Below, in pieces: positions 33,040-41,917 of a stretch of DNA of 64,000 nt (within the stretch, counting starts at the first letter, position 1; each line of letters opens with the position of its first letter). The stretch is from the NCBI RefSeq assembly GCF_023091745.1, contig NC_068935.1, forward strand, positions 6,581,744 through 6,645,743, written 5' to 3'. The stretch comes from Budorcas taxicolor. Lineage: Eukaryota; Chordata; Mammalia; Artiodactyla; Bovidae. Position numbers and translations under genes: made by a program. Below the pieces are notes generated by a model that saw only the letters and a program-made list of their open reading frames with translations, did not search any database and was not told the DNA's origin.

Positions 33040-33420
33040 GCAACAAAATGAATGAAGTTACCATTAACTGAGATCAAAAGGTCTGTGGGCCAAGCTGGTT
33101 AGGGGATGTTAAGAATCAAGTGTTCAGTTTGGGACACAATTTATCTGAGTTGTGTGTTATGCATCTAAATGATGAAGTAGAGGAGATAATTAGATTGAGT
33201 CTGGAATTCATGGTGGAGACCAAGCCTGGAGATTTAACTTTATGAGTTTTCTGTATAGAGACAGCATTTTAAAGCTATGTACCTGAATAAGATCATCCAA
33301 GACATGAATGTAAATAGAAGAGGAGAGAAGTCTCGGGATTTAAATTTGGGAAACTACAATGTTTAGATATCTGGAAGATGAGAAAGATCCAACAAAGGGG
33401 ATTAAAAAGAAACAACCAAG
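33040..33420 (+). mobile_element. Ancient mammalian repeat, family unassigned
   Basis: GAGTCTGGAATTCATGGTGG, TGGAGATTTAACTTTATGAG, GAATAAGATCATCCAAGACA and AATAGAAGAGGAGAGAAG appear in the same order as a widespread old mammalian repeat. I can recall its text but cannot name the family. Related pieces occur at 46760-51300. Confidence 0.45.
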
Positions 33421-33549
33421 AAGATTAACAGAGAACAAATAAACAAATAATGGTTTCTTTGAGGCCAAGAGAAGAAAATAAATCTCCATATATAATCACT
33501 GTTATACAATAGGGCCAATGAGAATAAATAACTAGTATAAACTGTTACT

Positions 33550-34037
33550 AACATTACTTTGCCAACAAAGGTCCGTCTAGTCAAGGCTATGGTTTTTCCA
33601 GTGGTCATGTATGGATGTGAGAGTTGGACTGTGAAGAAGGCTGAGTGCCGAAGAATTGATGCGTTTGAACTGTGGTGTTGGAGAAGACTCTTGAGAGTCC
33701 CTTGGACTGCAAGGAGATCCAACCAGGCAGTTCTGAAAGAGATCAGCCCTTGGATTTCTTTGGAGGGAATGATGCTGAAGCTGAAACTCCAGTACTTTGG
33801 CCACCTCATGCAAAGAGTTGACTCATTGGAAAAGACTCTGATGCCGGGAGGGATTGGGGGCAGGAGGAGAAGGGGATGACAGAGGATGGGATGGCTGGAT
33901 GGCATCACTGACTTGATGGACGTGAGTCTGAGTGAACTCTGGGAGTTGGTGATGGACAGGGAGGCCTGGCGTGCTGCGATTCGTGGGGTCACAAAGAGTC
34001 AGACACGACTGGACAACAGAACTGAAGTGAACTGAAG
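33550..34037 (+). mobile_element. BovB 3' end, young
   Basis: ACATTACTTTGCCAACAAAG to GACACGACTGGACAACAGAA. The C-terminal coding part is open over 33559-33879 (106 codons) and then stops (GGGGATGA). It is close to the copy at 53481-54619, with which it shares CAGGCAGTTCTGAA and CCCTTGGATTTCTTTGGAGG. Confidence 0.93.
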
Positions 34038-34338
34038 ATTAAAAAAAAAATGAAGTTTCCCAGGATTTTGCAACCTGTGGACACAGATTAAATCAAGGTA
34101 ATATTAGTACTGTTAAAAAAAGAAAAATTAGCTGAGTAAATTTTTAAGGATCTTATTGGCTTTATTCAACAATTCATGAATCAAATAGCATCCCAAATAG
34201 CAAATAAAAATGTTGGGCAGTTACAGTAGGGGATAAAGGGTCCAAAATGGCAGTCAGTAGAAGAGACAACTAGAAGAACTCCGTGGAGGGTGAACAAAGA
34301 CAAGAAAAAACTGACAAAAGAGGGAAATTGTGGACTGG

Positions 34339-34665
34339 CGTGAAGACTTGCAGCAGAAAAGCATGCCCAACATGCCCACTTCCCTGATTATTCTCAGGTA
34401 TATGCCCTATTTGCATAGGGCAGAACCAATCAGGTTCCAGGGACTGCACAGGAGAGGGAACAAAGAATTTAAAAAGGGAAGCCAAAAACAAGATGTGACC
34501 ACTCCTGCGGGGGTTGGTATGGTCTTACATCTCAAGAGTGTACTGCTTATTGCTTGCTCAGTAAAACTTGCCTGCCTGAGCTGTCCTGATCTGCCATTTC
34601 AATTTTTTTCTGTGACAAGACAAGAACCAAGGGAGAGAAAACTGACCTAATGGGAAGGCACAAAC
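34339..34665 (+). mobile_element. Nested LTR-like segment, plus strand
   Basis: Extra sequence compared with the right LTR. It has a CCAAT box (AACCAATCAG, 34423-34432), a TATA-like TTTAAAAAGG (about 34468) and AGTAAA before CTTGCCTGCC (34559). It ends in GAGAGAAAACTGAC. It is likely a solo LTR of another ERV group that entered the older LTR. Exact ends are not resolved. Confidence 0.4.
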
Positions 34666-35485
34666 AAAATAAAAGACTTTTATAGGCAAAGGGGGGAGGG
34701 ATATGTTATATAAGAACAGATTACCTCATCTTTCTTTTAGGGGGTTGGAAGGTGGATTGCCTCACTACTGCTGAACAGGAAACTCAGATGGACTAATTTG
34801 AGATTACATTCCTTAAATTCCTGGGAGAGAGAACAAGATGGTGGAGGAGTAGATGGACGTGGAGTACATCTTTCTCCATGGATTCATCAGAGATACCTTC
34901 ACACACAGAAGGGCATGCAGAACACTAGCTGAGAGCAGACAGGAGTACCTGACCAGCAGAAAAAAATATATAGACCCACACAAAATTCGGTAGGATGAAG
35001 GAAATAGGGGGAAAAACAGGAGTGTTAGTAGGACTAGACCTGCCCTCTACGGGTCGGGGAACCGAAGCAGGGGTCTGATCCAAACATTGGGAAAACTGTC
35101 TGAGTCAGAAAAGAAACATTTAAGGCTGAGAGTGAAAGAGCTGATCTGTGGCAGCCTAAATGGAATGAGAATCAGACTGTCCTTGCCACAGCCATACATA
35201 CCCCAGAGAGGGATACACAATCCCCTCTTGAGTTTAGGGGTTGTGGAGCAATCCCTGAGTGAGGGCTGCTGTTGACTGCAGAGAGACAGATTGAGGGGAT
35301 GTGAGGGAGGAGATTGTGATGAGAAATGCCTGTGAAAGAAAGCTGGGCAGCCATGGAAGCAAGGTGATACTGCTGGGTCACACAGAGGGTGGAGCCATCA
35401 CCATAGCCTCTCTCCCCCCACACTCCAGCATTGGCAGCTTGACAATAGAGAGGCTGGCCCATCAAACGCCTGACTCACAGAACTA

Positions 35486-35620
35486 CAGAGAAAGACCCCA
35501 GCCAGGGGGCCCTCTCAATGTGCCTGATGTGCCAAACAACAGAGAAGGACCCCAGGCAAGGAAGCCCTCAAAGTGTCTGAATGGGCAGAGCTATGGAGAA
35601 AGACTGGCCAAAGAGGCCTT
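35486..35620 (+). repeat. Degenerate ~54-bp tandem triplet
   Basis: AGAGAAAGACCCCAG, AGAGAAGGACCCCAG and GGAGAAAGACTGGCC start three successive units about 54 bases apart. Each is followed by a GCC(C)TC block and a TG-rich end. Confidence 0.6.
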
Positions 35621-35820
35621 CTGATCACCAGCTACAAGAGGCTTGAAAAAAAGACTCTGATAGGGCCATACATCCAGCGGCAGAGGCAGTCCATGTCCCT
35701 GCACACTTGGTGCTGCCAGGGTCCCCGCAAGCCAAACAGCTGTGCCACCTTCATGTTCCACTCTCACTGGGGCAGAACTGCGACAGGCAAAAAAAGTCTT
35801 GTCTCTAGCACACAGGGTCA

Positions 35821-35950
35821 TGTCGGTAGTGTCTGACTCTTTGCGACCCTGTAGACTGTGGCCTGCCAGGCTTCTCTGTCAGGAAGGAGGGTTCTCCAGT
35901 CAAGAATACTGGAGTGTAATGGCCAATATTGGTTGCCATACCCTTCTAGA
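35821..35950 (-). mobile_element. BovA SINE monomer
   Basis: GTCTGACTCTTTGCGACCCT, GGCCTGCCAGGCTTCTCTGT, CAGTCAAGAATACTGGAGTG. Its right part is altered (TAATGGCCAATATTGG). It sits within the L1 5' UTR. Confidence 0.85.
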
Positions 35951-36573
35951 GCACTGTATTTCCTGCCAACTCTCCTGAGTACCTGGTGCTGCCAGAACCC
36001 CTGCAACTCAAGCAGCTGCACTACCTCCACAGCTGGCCCTCACAGGGCCAAGTCCCCCAGGGCAGCCTCAGGAGCAAACCCCAGTGGATAACACACATGC
36101 AGAGGTGAAAATAAAACCACAGTTGAAACCCAGGGGCAGTGTGACTAAGGAAGAAGACCCAAAACAGCCCACCAGCTGTACAAGCTGCAGATTAAATCCA
36201 CAGGCTCAACTAGGCAGACTCTGTGTCTGTAGAATATATAAAGGGTCAGTGAGAGCTCCCACAAAAGAAAACACTAGTTCTGATAGCTGTGGACATTGGA
36301 GGCAAGAACACAGACGAGTAGGACCAGATTAGAGTCTGAGCTGCCCCCACAGCAGGTCCAGAGTTCAGCACAGTGTTAGAGGGCATCCTAGGGAGGTGAA
36401 GTGGACTGTGACTCCCAGTGAGGGAAAGGACTCTGACATCAGTGACTCAAGAAAAACATTTATTTTCTTCTGTTTTGACTTGTTCTGTAGATTCTTTTGG
36501 ATTTTTTCTTTCTCCCCCACTCCCTTTTCCCCTCTGTCTATTTGTTGATTTTATTGGCACTATGAAATCTAAT

Positions 36574-37429
36574 TAAGCTTTTGAGCTTTTAATTTTTGCT
36601 TTTTTAATTTCAATTTTAAAAACCTATTATTGTTTTCCCTACATTTATTCCTTTGTTTGTTTTTCTTACTGTTCTTTTCCCCTTGCAGTTAATCTTTAAT
36701 ATATATAAACCTTCTTTATCTGCCTCTATTTAACTTTGCATATCTATTCTTTCTTTCTTTTCTTTCTTTCCTTTCCTCTCAGCATATTTATTAGTTTTAT
36801 TTTCACTGCTTTATTCCCCAGTTGGCACCTTGCTTTAGTTTTGTTTTCCAGTTTGTGCTTAGTTAGTTTTGTTCTGGTAGATAGAATTTTTGGTTCCCTT
36901 TGTTTGCTGCATCAGTCTACCATACTTCACTTTCGTTGAACTGTTTTGGCTTGGCTTATGGGTGTATCTGTATATGTGTCTATTCAGTCACACTTTTTAT
37001 TGTTGTTATAAACCTCTGCCTCTACTTTGGGATTTTGCAGTTCTGTAGAGCTTTCTTTTTTTCTTCCTTCTGTTTATTTTTTTTTCTCTCTCTCCTCTCT
37101 TTTTTATAATTTTAGTTTTTAATTTTTTAAACCTATTATATTTTTTCTACATTTATTCCTTTGTTTGCCTTTCCTACTGTTCTTTTCCCCTTGTGGTTAA
37201 TCTTTAATGTATATAAACCTTCTTTATCTACCTCTATATAACTCTGCATATCTATTCTTTCTTTCTTTCCTTTCCCCTCAACATATTTGTTAGCTTTATT
37301 TTCATTGTTTTATTCTCCAGTGGGCACCTTGCTTTAGTTTGGTTTTCCAGTTTGTGCTTTAGTTAGTTTTGTTCTGATAGATAAAATTTTTGGTTTCTTT
37401 TGTTTGCCAGGTCAATATACTTGTACTTT
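36574..37429 (+). repeat. Tandem duplication, unit about 505 bp
   Basis: The block AACCTATTAT ... CATTTATTCCTTTGTTTG ... CCTTGCTTTAGTTT ... TTTTGTTCTG (36621-36890) recurs at 37130-37395 at an offset of 499-509 bases with roughly 90 percent identity by eye. The second unit is cut by the CHR SINE at 37430. Confidence 0.88.
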
Positions 37430-37552
37430 CTTTTTCCTCTTTTGGCCATGCCAAGCAGCATGCAGAGAGTTTCCCCACCAGGGATCGAACCCTGTGCCCC
37501 CTGCAGGGGAAGCGAGGAGTCTTAACCACTGGACTGCCAGGGAAGTCCCAAG
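37430..37552 (-). mobile_element. CHR-type (cetartiodactyl tRNA-Glu) SINE
   Basis: The plus strand reads TTTTGGCCATGCCAAGCAGC, CCACCAGGGATCGAACCCTG, GGAGTCTTAACCACTGGACT, GCCAGGGAAGTCCC. On the minus strand this gives an A box (TGGCAGTCCAGTGG) and an exact B box (GGGTTCGATCCC). CHR SINEs are shared by whales, hippos and ruminants, so this is older than the Bov-tA SINEs. Confidence 0.9.
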
Positions 37553-37707
37553 AACCTATACTTAAAAGTAGAGTCCACATGACTATAGAAATAGCAGTTC
37601 ATGAATACTGCATCATATTGAGCTCAGCGTGTTTTGACCCTTCACTAAGGCACTCTGGAATGAGTTCCCACGCTCATTTCTTAAAATCACTTAGTCAGCA
37701 AGTAGTT

Positions 37708-38207
37708 NNNNNNNNNNNNNNNNNNNNNNNNNNNNNNNNNNNNNNNNNNNNNNNNNNNNNNNNNNNNNNNNNNNNNNNNNNNNNNNNNNNNNNNNNNNNN
37801 NNNNNNNNNNNNNNNNNNNNNNNNNNNNNNNNNNNNNNNNNNNNNNNNNNNNNNNNNNNNNNNNNNNNNNNNNNNNNNNNNNNNNNNNNNNNNNNNNNNN
37901 NNNNNNNNNNNNNNNNNNNNNNNNNNNNNNNNNNNNNNNNNNNNNNNNNNNNNNNNNNNNNNNNNNNNNNNNNNNNNNNNNNNNNNNNNNNNNNNNNNNN
38001 NNNNNNNNNNNNNNNNNNNNNNNNNNNNNNNNNNNNNNNNNNNNNNNNNNNNNNNNNNNNNNNNNNNNNNNNNNNNNNNNNNNNNNNNNNNNNNNNNNNN
38101 NNNNNNNNNNNNNNNNNNNNNNNNNNNNNNNNNNNNNNNNNNNNNNNNNNNNNNNNNNNNNNNNNNNNNNNNNNNNNNNNNNNNNNNNNNNNNNNNNNNN
38201 NNNNNNN
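37708..38207. other. Assembly gap, 500 N
   Basis: Exactly 500 N, a conventional placeholder size, so the true length is unknown. It lies within the L1, and ORF1 plus the start of ORF2 are expected there. Open frames that cross it are artefacts. Confidence 0.98.
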
Positions 38208-38696
38208 GACTGAAAGTGAGAGGATGGAAAAATATATTGCATGCAAATGGGAAGCAAAAGAAACCTGGAGTAGCAATCCTTATATCAGACAAAATAGACC
38301 TTAAAGTAAAGAAGATTACCTTATAGCTCAGTTGGTACAGAATCTGCCTGCAATGCAGGAGACCCCAGTTCAATTCCTGGGTCGGGAAGATCCCCTGGAG
38401 AAGGGATAGACTACCCACTCCAGTATTCTTGGGATTCCCTTGTGGCTCAGCTGGTAAAGAAACCGCCTGAAATGCAGGAGACCTGGGTTCACTCCCTGGG
38501 TTGGGAAAATTCCCAGGAGAAGGGAAATGCTACTCACTTCGGTATTCTGGCCTTGGGAATTCCATGGACTGTTTATTCCATGGGATCGCAAAGATTTGGA
38601 CATGACTGAGCAACTTTCACTTTCATTCTTCACAAGCGATAAGGAATGATCAAGGGATTAATCCTAGAGGAAGACATAACAATTGTAAATATCTAT
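38208..38696 (+). pseudogene. L1 ORF2 endonuclease-domain remnant
   Basis: 38208-38314 translates to L1 endonuclease text (GVAILISDKIDLK). 38640-38696 gives further ORF2 text (AATGATCAAGGGATTAATCC, AACAATTGTAAATATCTAT). The SINE pair at 38319-38630 separates them, and the reading stops where BovB begins (38697). Confidence 0.75.
38319..38630 (+). mobile_element. Composite SINE with two tRNA heads
   Basis: The first head, ATAGCTCAGTTGGTACAGAA with B box CAGTTCAATTCC, is followed by a short body. A second head, TTCCCTTGTGGCTCAGCTGG with GGGTTCACTCCC, and a BovA body follow at 38431. This composite form is a known Bov-tA variant. It interrupts L1 ORF2. Confidence 0.88.
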
Positions 38697-39404
38697 AAGC
38701 GCAGTATTTCTCCTAGCAATCTTGATTCCAGCTTGTGCTTTAATCCAGCCTAGTATTTCACATGACATAATCTGCATATAAGTTAAATAAGCAGGGTGAC
38801 AATATACAGGCTTGATGCACTGCTTTCCTGATTTGGAACCAGTCTGTTGTTCCAAGTCCAGTTCTAACTGTTGCTTCTTGACCTGCATACAGATTTCTCA
38901 GGAGGCAGGTAAGGTGGTTTGGTGTTCCCATCTCTTTAAGAATTTTCCACAGTTTGCTGTGATATACACAGTCAAAGGCTTTGGCATAGTCAATAAAGCA
39001 AAAAAGTAGATGTTATGCTGGAACTCACTTTCCTTTTTGATGATCCAGTTCCTCTGCTCTCTGGTTCCTCTGTGTTTTTCTACATCCAGCTTGAACATCT
39101 GGAAGTTCACGATTCATGTACTGCTGACGCCTGGCTTGGAGAATTTTGAGCATTACTTAGTTGACTCATTGGAAAACACTCTGATGCTGGGAAGGATTGG
39201 GGGCAGGAGGAGAAGGAAATGACAGAGGATGAGATGGCTGGATGCCATAACTGACTTGATGGACGTGAGTCTGAGTGAACTCCGGGAGTTGGTGATGGAC
39301 AGGGAGGCCTGATGTGCTGCGATTCATGGGGTCACAAAGAGTCGGACACGACTGAGCAACTGAACTGAACTGAACTTGCTAGCGTGTGAGATGAGTGCAA
39401 TTAT
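38697..39404 (-). mobile_element. BovB internal fragment, minus strand, split by a second BovB
   Basis: The left block (38697-39159) is antisense RT coding sequence (GCAATCTTGATTCCAGCTTG, AGTCAAAGGCTTTGGCATAG, GAGAATTTTGAGCATTACTT). The right block (39377-39404) continues it (TGCTAGCGTGTGAGATGAGT). It lacks both the 5' part and the 3' tail. It occupies the very place where about 3 kb of L1 ORF2 is missing. Confidence 0.87.
39160..39376 (+). mobile_element. BovB 3' end nested in the opposite-strand BovB
   Basis: GTTGACTCATTGGAAAACAC to GAACTGAACTGAACT. The host reads GCATTACTT before it and TTGCTAGCGTG after it, so ACTT is at most a 4-bp duplication. Close to consensus. Confidence 0.9.
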
Positions 39405-40342
39405 GTCTCCAAAGATGACATACACATGGCTAACAAATACATGAAAAGATGCCTAACATCACTCATTATTAGAGAAATGCAAATCAAAACCACAATGAGA
39501 TATTACATCATATCAGTCAGAATGGCCATCATCAAAAAGTCTACAAACAATAAATGCTGGTGACAGTGTGGAGAAAAGGGAACCCTCTTGCCCTGTTGGT
39601 GGGAATGTAAATTGATACAGCCAATATGGAAGATGGTATGGAGATTCCTTAAAAAAAAAAAAAAAAGCAAAACTGGAATAAAACCACCATATGACCCAGC
39701 AATCCCACTCCTAGGCATATACCCTGAGGAAACCAAAATTGAAAAAGACATACGTATCCCACTGTTCATTGCAGCACTATTTACAATAGTTAGAACCTGA
39801 AAGCAACCTAGATGTCTATCAACAGAGGAATGGATAAAGAAGTGTGGTATATATACACAATGGAATATTACTCAGCCATGAAAAGGAACACATTTGAGTC
39901 AGTTTTGATGAGATGGATGAACCTAGAACGTCTTATACAGAGTGAAGTGAGTCAGAGAAAGATTATCATATTTTAATGCACATATACAGAATCTAGAAAA
40001 ATGGTACTGAAGAATTTACAGGGCAGCAATGGAGAAACAAACATAGAGAATAGACTTATGGACATGGGAGAGGGGAGGAGAGGGTGAGATGTATGGAATG
40101 AGTAACATGGAAAGTTACAGTACCATATAGATATTCAATGGGAATTTGCTGTATGGCTCAGTAAACTCAAAAAGGGGCTCTGTATCAACCTAGAGGGGTG
40201 GGATGGGGAGGCAGATGGGAGGGAGGTTCAAAAGGGAGAGTATATGTATATACCTATGGCTGTTTCATGTTGAGGTTTGACAGAAAACAACAAAATTCTG
40301 TAAAGCAATTATTCTTCAACAACAAAATAAAAAATAAAAATA
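39405..40342 (+). pseudogene. L1 ORF2 C-terminus and 3' UTR
   Basis: The frame at 39588-39800 reads PYDPAIPLLGIYPEETKIEK, the conserved end of L1 ORF2. It is preceded by ACACATGGCTAACAAATACA and followed by CAATGGAATATTACTCAGCC and a 3' UTR with GGTTTGACAGAAAACAACAA. The A-rich end (AAATAAAAATAAAAT) precedes the target-site duplication. Stops and an A-run at 39651-39666 break the frame. Confidence 0.88.
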
Positions 40343-40854
40343 AAATTCCTGGAAGAGATTTAAATTGCAGTTCAGTTAGGTATTAAGTCTTGGTTTGATA
40401 ACATGGGACTTAGTACAAGTGACTCCATTTTGAATCTGTTGTCTCTTTTTAAAATAATTATCCACTTTTGTTCAAACTCCCACCTTAACTGAGACATGTG
40501 ATCAAAATGTAAGGTATTAGCACCTCTCCCAGTTATGGCTTTGATGTTCTCACAGATTTTGTTGATCTCTGTGTGGTATTCCTAAGTCATAACTTCAGAT
40601 TCACAATCTTTTAACTAGTCATTTTCTTCATCTCTTCTGGTGTTTCAGTCTTAGGAGATTATTTGTTGGTGATTAGTGGCTATAGACATACATTTAAGCC
40701 TTTTGAGAGAATACATGTGCTGGGGAGACTATGATTATTATAAGCAGGATCATTCCCAGTGTTTGGAGTGCACTTTGAAATTATTTTTTGCTAACACATA
40801 ACCCAATAGAAATCAATTAAGTCAGAAGAAGTTTGAAGGAGTCACCTTTTGAAG

Positions 40855-41034
40855 CCAAGTGGCTTATTCAGTGATCTTACATAACTGAGTTTCAACTTCC
40901 CCAGAAGTGTTAATCCAGGTGCAGCAGCAGGTGCTGGCTATAGTATAGACACCTCTTTGTTCAGCTAACAGATAATCAGGAACTATCCTATTATCAAGAA
41001 CTTTGGCAGAAAATCTAAGGATTTTTGTTGGACA
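40855..41034 (-). pseudogene. ERV envelope (TM-region) remnant
   Basis: On the minus strand, 41011 down to 40855 reads a transmembrane-subunit-like stretch with LDNRI and, further on, CCTWINTSG (about 40903-40929), the conserved cysteine-pair region of many type-C-like ERV envelopes. An in-frame stop follows near 40868. The cysteine pattern is partly altered (an expected Cys before the pair reads as Tyr). No signal peptide, surface subunit or long frame is left. BovB and Bov-A2 insertions lie just upstream. Confidence 0.6.
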
Positions 41035-41243
41035 GCTATTGTCTTAGTAGTGGATTATGAAATATTCTTAAGAGTTAAGGAGAGGTTCCTGATAATACTC
41101 TTAATTACATTTACTCCTAACCAAGGAATTAGGGCCCTGCCAAAGGAAGTGAATTCTGAGTCATGAACACATCCTGGCAGGTCCCTTATAACTCAGTGAT
41201 GTAAATTCAGAGGAGTTGACGGATGAGGTGTCTCATTCTCAGT

Positions 41244-41622
41244 TTAATAGATGCTTTTGAACTGTGATGTTGGAGAAGACTCTTGAGAGGCCCTTGGACT
41301 ACAAGGAGATCCAACCAGTCCACCCTAAAGGAGATCAGTCCTGGGTGTTCATTGGAAGGACTGATGCTAAAGCTGAAACTCCAATACTTTGGCCACCTCA
41401 TGTGAAGAGTTGACTCATTGGAAAAGACCCTGATGCTGGGAGGGATTGGGGGCAGGAAGAGAAGGGGATGACAGAGGATGAGATGGCTGGATGGCATCAC
41501 CAACTCAATGGACATGAGTTTGGGTAAACTCTGGGAGTTGTTGGTAGACAGGGAGGCCTGGTGTGCTGCGATTCATGGGGCCGTAGAGTCAGATACGACT
41601 GAGTGACTGAACTGAACTGAAG
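41244..41622 (+). mobile_element. BovB 3' end
   Basis: ATGCTTTTGAACTGTGATGT to GAGTGACTGAACTGAACTGAA; inserted in the ERV interior. Confidence 0.93.
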
Positions 41623-41657
41623 GACATGGTTAGATAACCAAAGAGGTTATCTAGCCC

Positions 41658-41917
41658 GCACCCCACTCCACTACTCTTGCCTGGAGAATCCCATGGACGG
41701 AGGAGTCCAGTAGGTTGCAGACCATGGGGTTGCTAAGAGTCGGACACGACTGAGCGACTTCACCTTCACTTTTCACTTTCATGCATTGGAGAAGGAAATG
41801 GCAACCCACTCCAGTGTTCTTGCCTGGAGAATCCCAGGGATGGAGGAGCCTGATGGGCTGCCATCTATGGGGTCGCAGAGTCGGACACGATTGAAGTGAC
41901 TTAGCAGCAGCAGCAGC
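41658..41917 (+). mobile_element. Bov-A2 SINE
   Basis: ACCCCACTCCACTACTCTTG, linker ACTTTTCACTTTCATGCATT, second monomer and (CAG)n end at 41907-41917. Full dimer, young. Confidence 0.94.

Larger units (their letters stand above)
34825..37429 (+). promoter_or_regulatory. L1 5' UTR (internal Pol II promoter region), with tandem units
   Basis: The GC-richer first part (34825-36440) resembles the L1-BT 5' UTR: ACAGGAGTACCTGACCAGCA, GAAGGAAATAGGGGGAAAAA, CTCTGACATCAGTGACTCAA. It holds a degenerate ~54-bp triplet (35486-35620) and a BovA insertion. The second part (36450-37429) is T/C-rich and contains a ~505-bp tandem duplication. L1 5' UTRs are known to act as promoters; activity here is not shown. 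Confidence 0.6.
34814..40352 (+). mobile_element. Ruminant L1 inserted in the ERV LTR, long 5' UTR, internally deleted
   Basis: TAAATTCCTGG (34814-34824) and AAAATTCCTGG (40342-40352) flank the element. It starts with the L1-BT-type 5' UTR (GGAGAGAGAACAAGATGGTG), which runs about 2.9 kb to the gap. After the gap come endonuclease-domain ORF2 text (38208-38314 and 38640-38696) and, after nested BovB, the ORF2 C-terminus and 3' UTR (39405-40342). ORF1 would lie in or near the gap. About 3 kb of ORF2, including the RT core, is absent. It carries later SINEs and BovB, so it is not young. Confidence 0.82.
34111..40442 (-). mobile_element. 3' LTR of the ERV, split by L1
   Basis: The left LTR piece is 34111-34824; the rest resumes at 40343-40442 (GAAGAGATTTAAATTGCAGT, AAGTCTTGGTTTGATAACAT). 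The intact LTR at 46050-46271 shows the same text without the break, which proves continuity. On the minus strand, TTTGCCTATAAAAG (34675-34690) is a TATA match and GTTGAATAAAGCC (34158-34170) carries the polyadenylation signal. A purine run just inside (40443-40452 on the minus strand) fits a polypurine tract. Confidence 0.7.

Noticed and set aside
35087..36332. Cluster of 60-107 codon frames on both strands
   Set aside because: All lie in the GC-richer L1 5' UTR. No ORF0-like or ORF1-like protein can be recognised.
37430..37552. Possible tRNA gene on the minus strand (clear A and B boxes)
   Set aside because: The boxes lie in a CHR SINE body. There is no acceptor-stem pairing or anticodon arm that fits a functional tRNA.
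37390..38418. Open frames of 190-300 codons around the gap
   Set aside because: They consist mostly of unknown residues from the 500 N and are an artefact.
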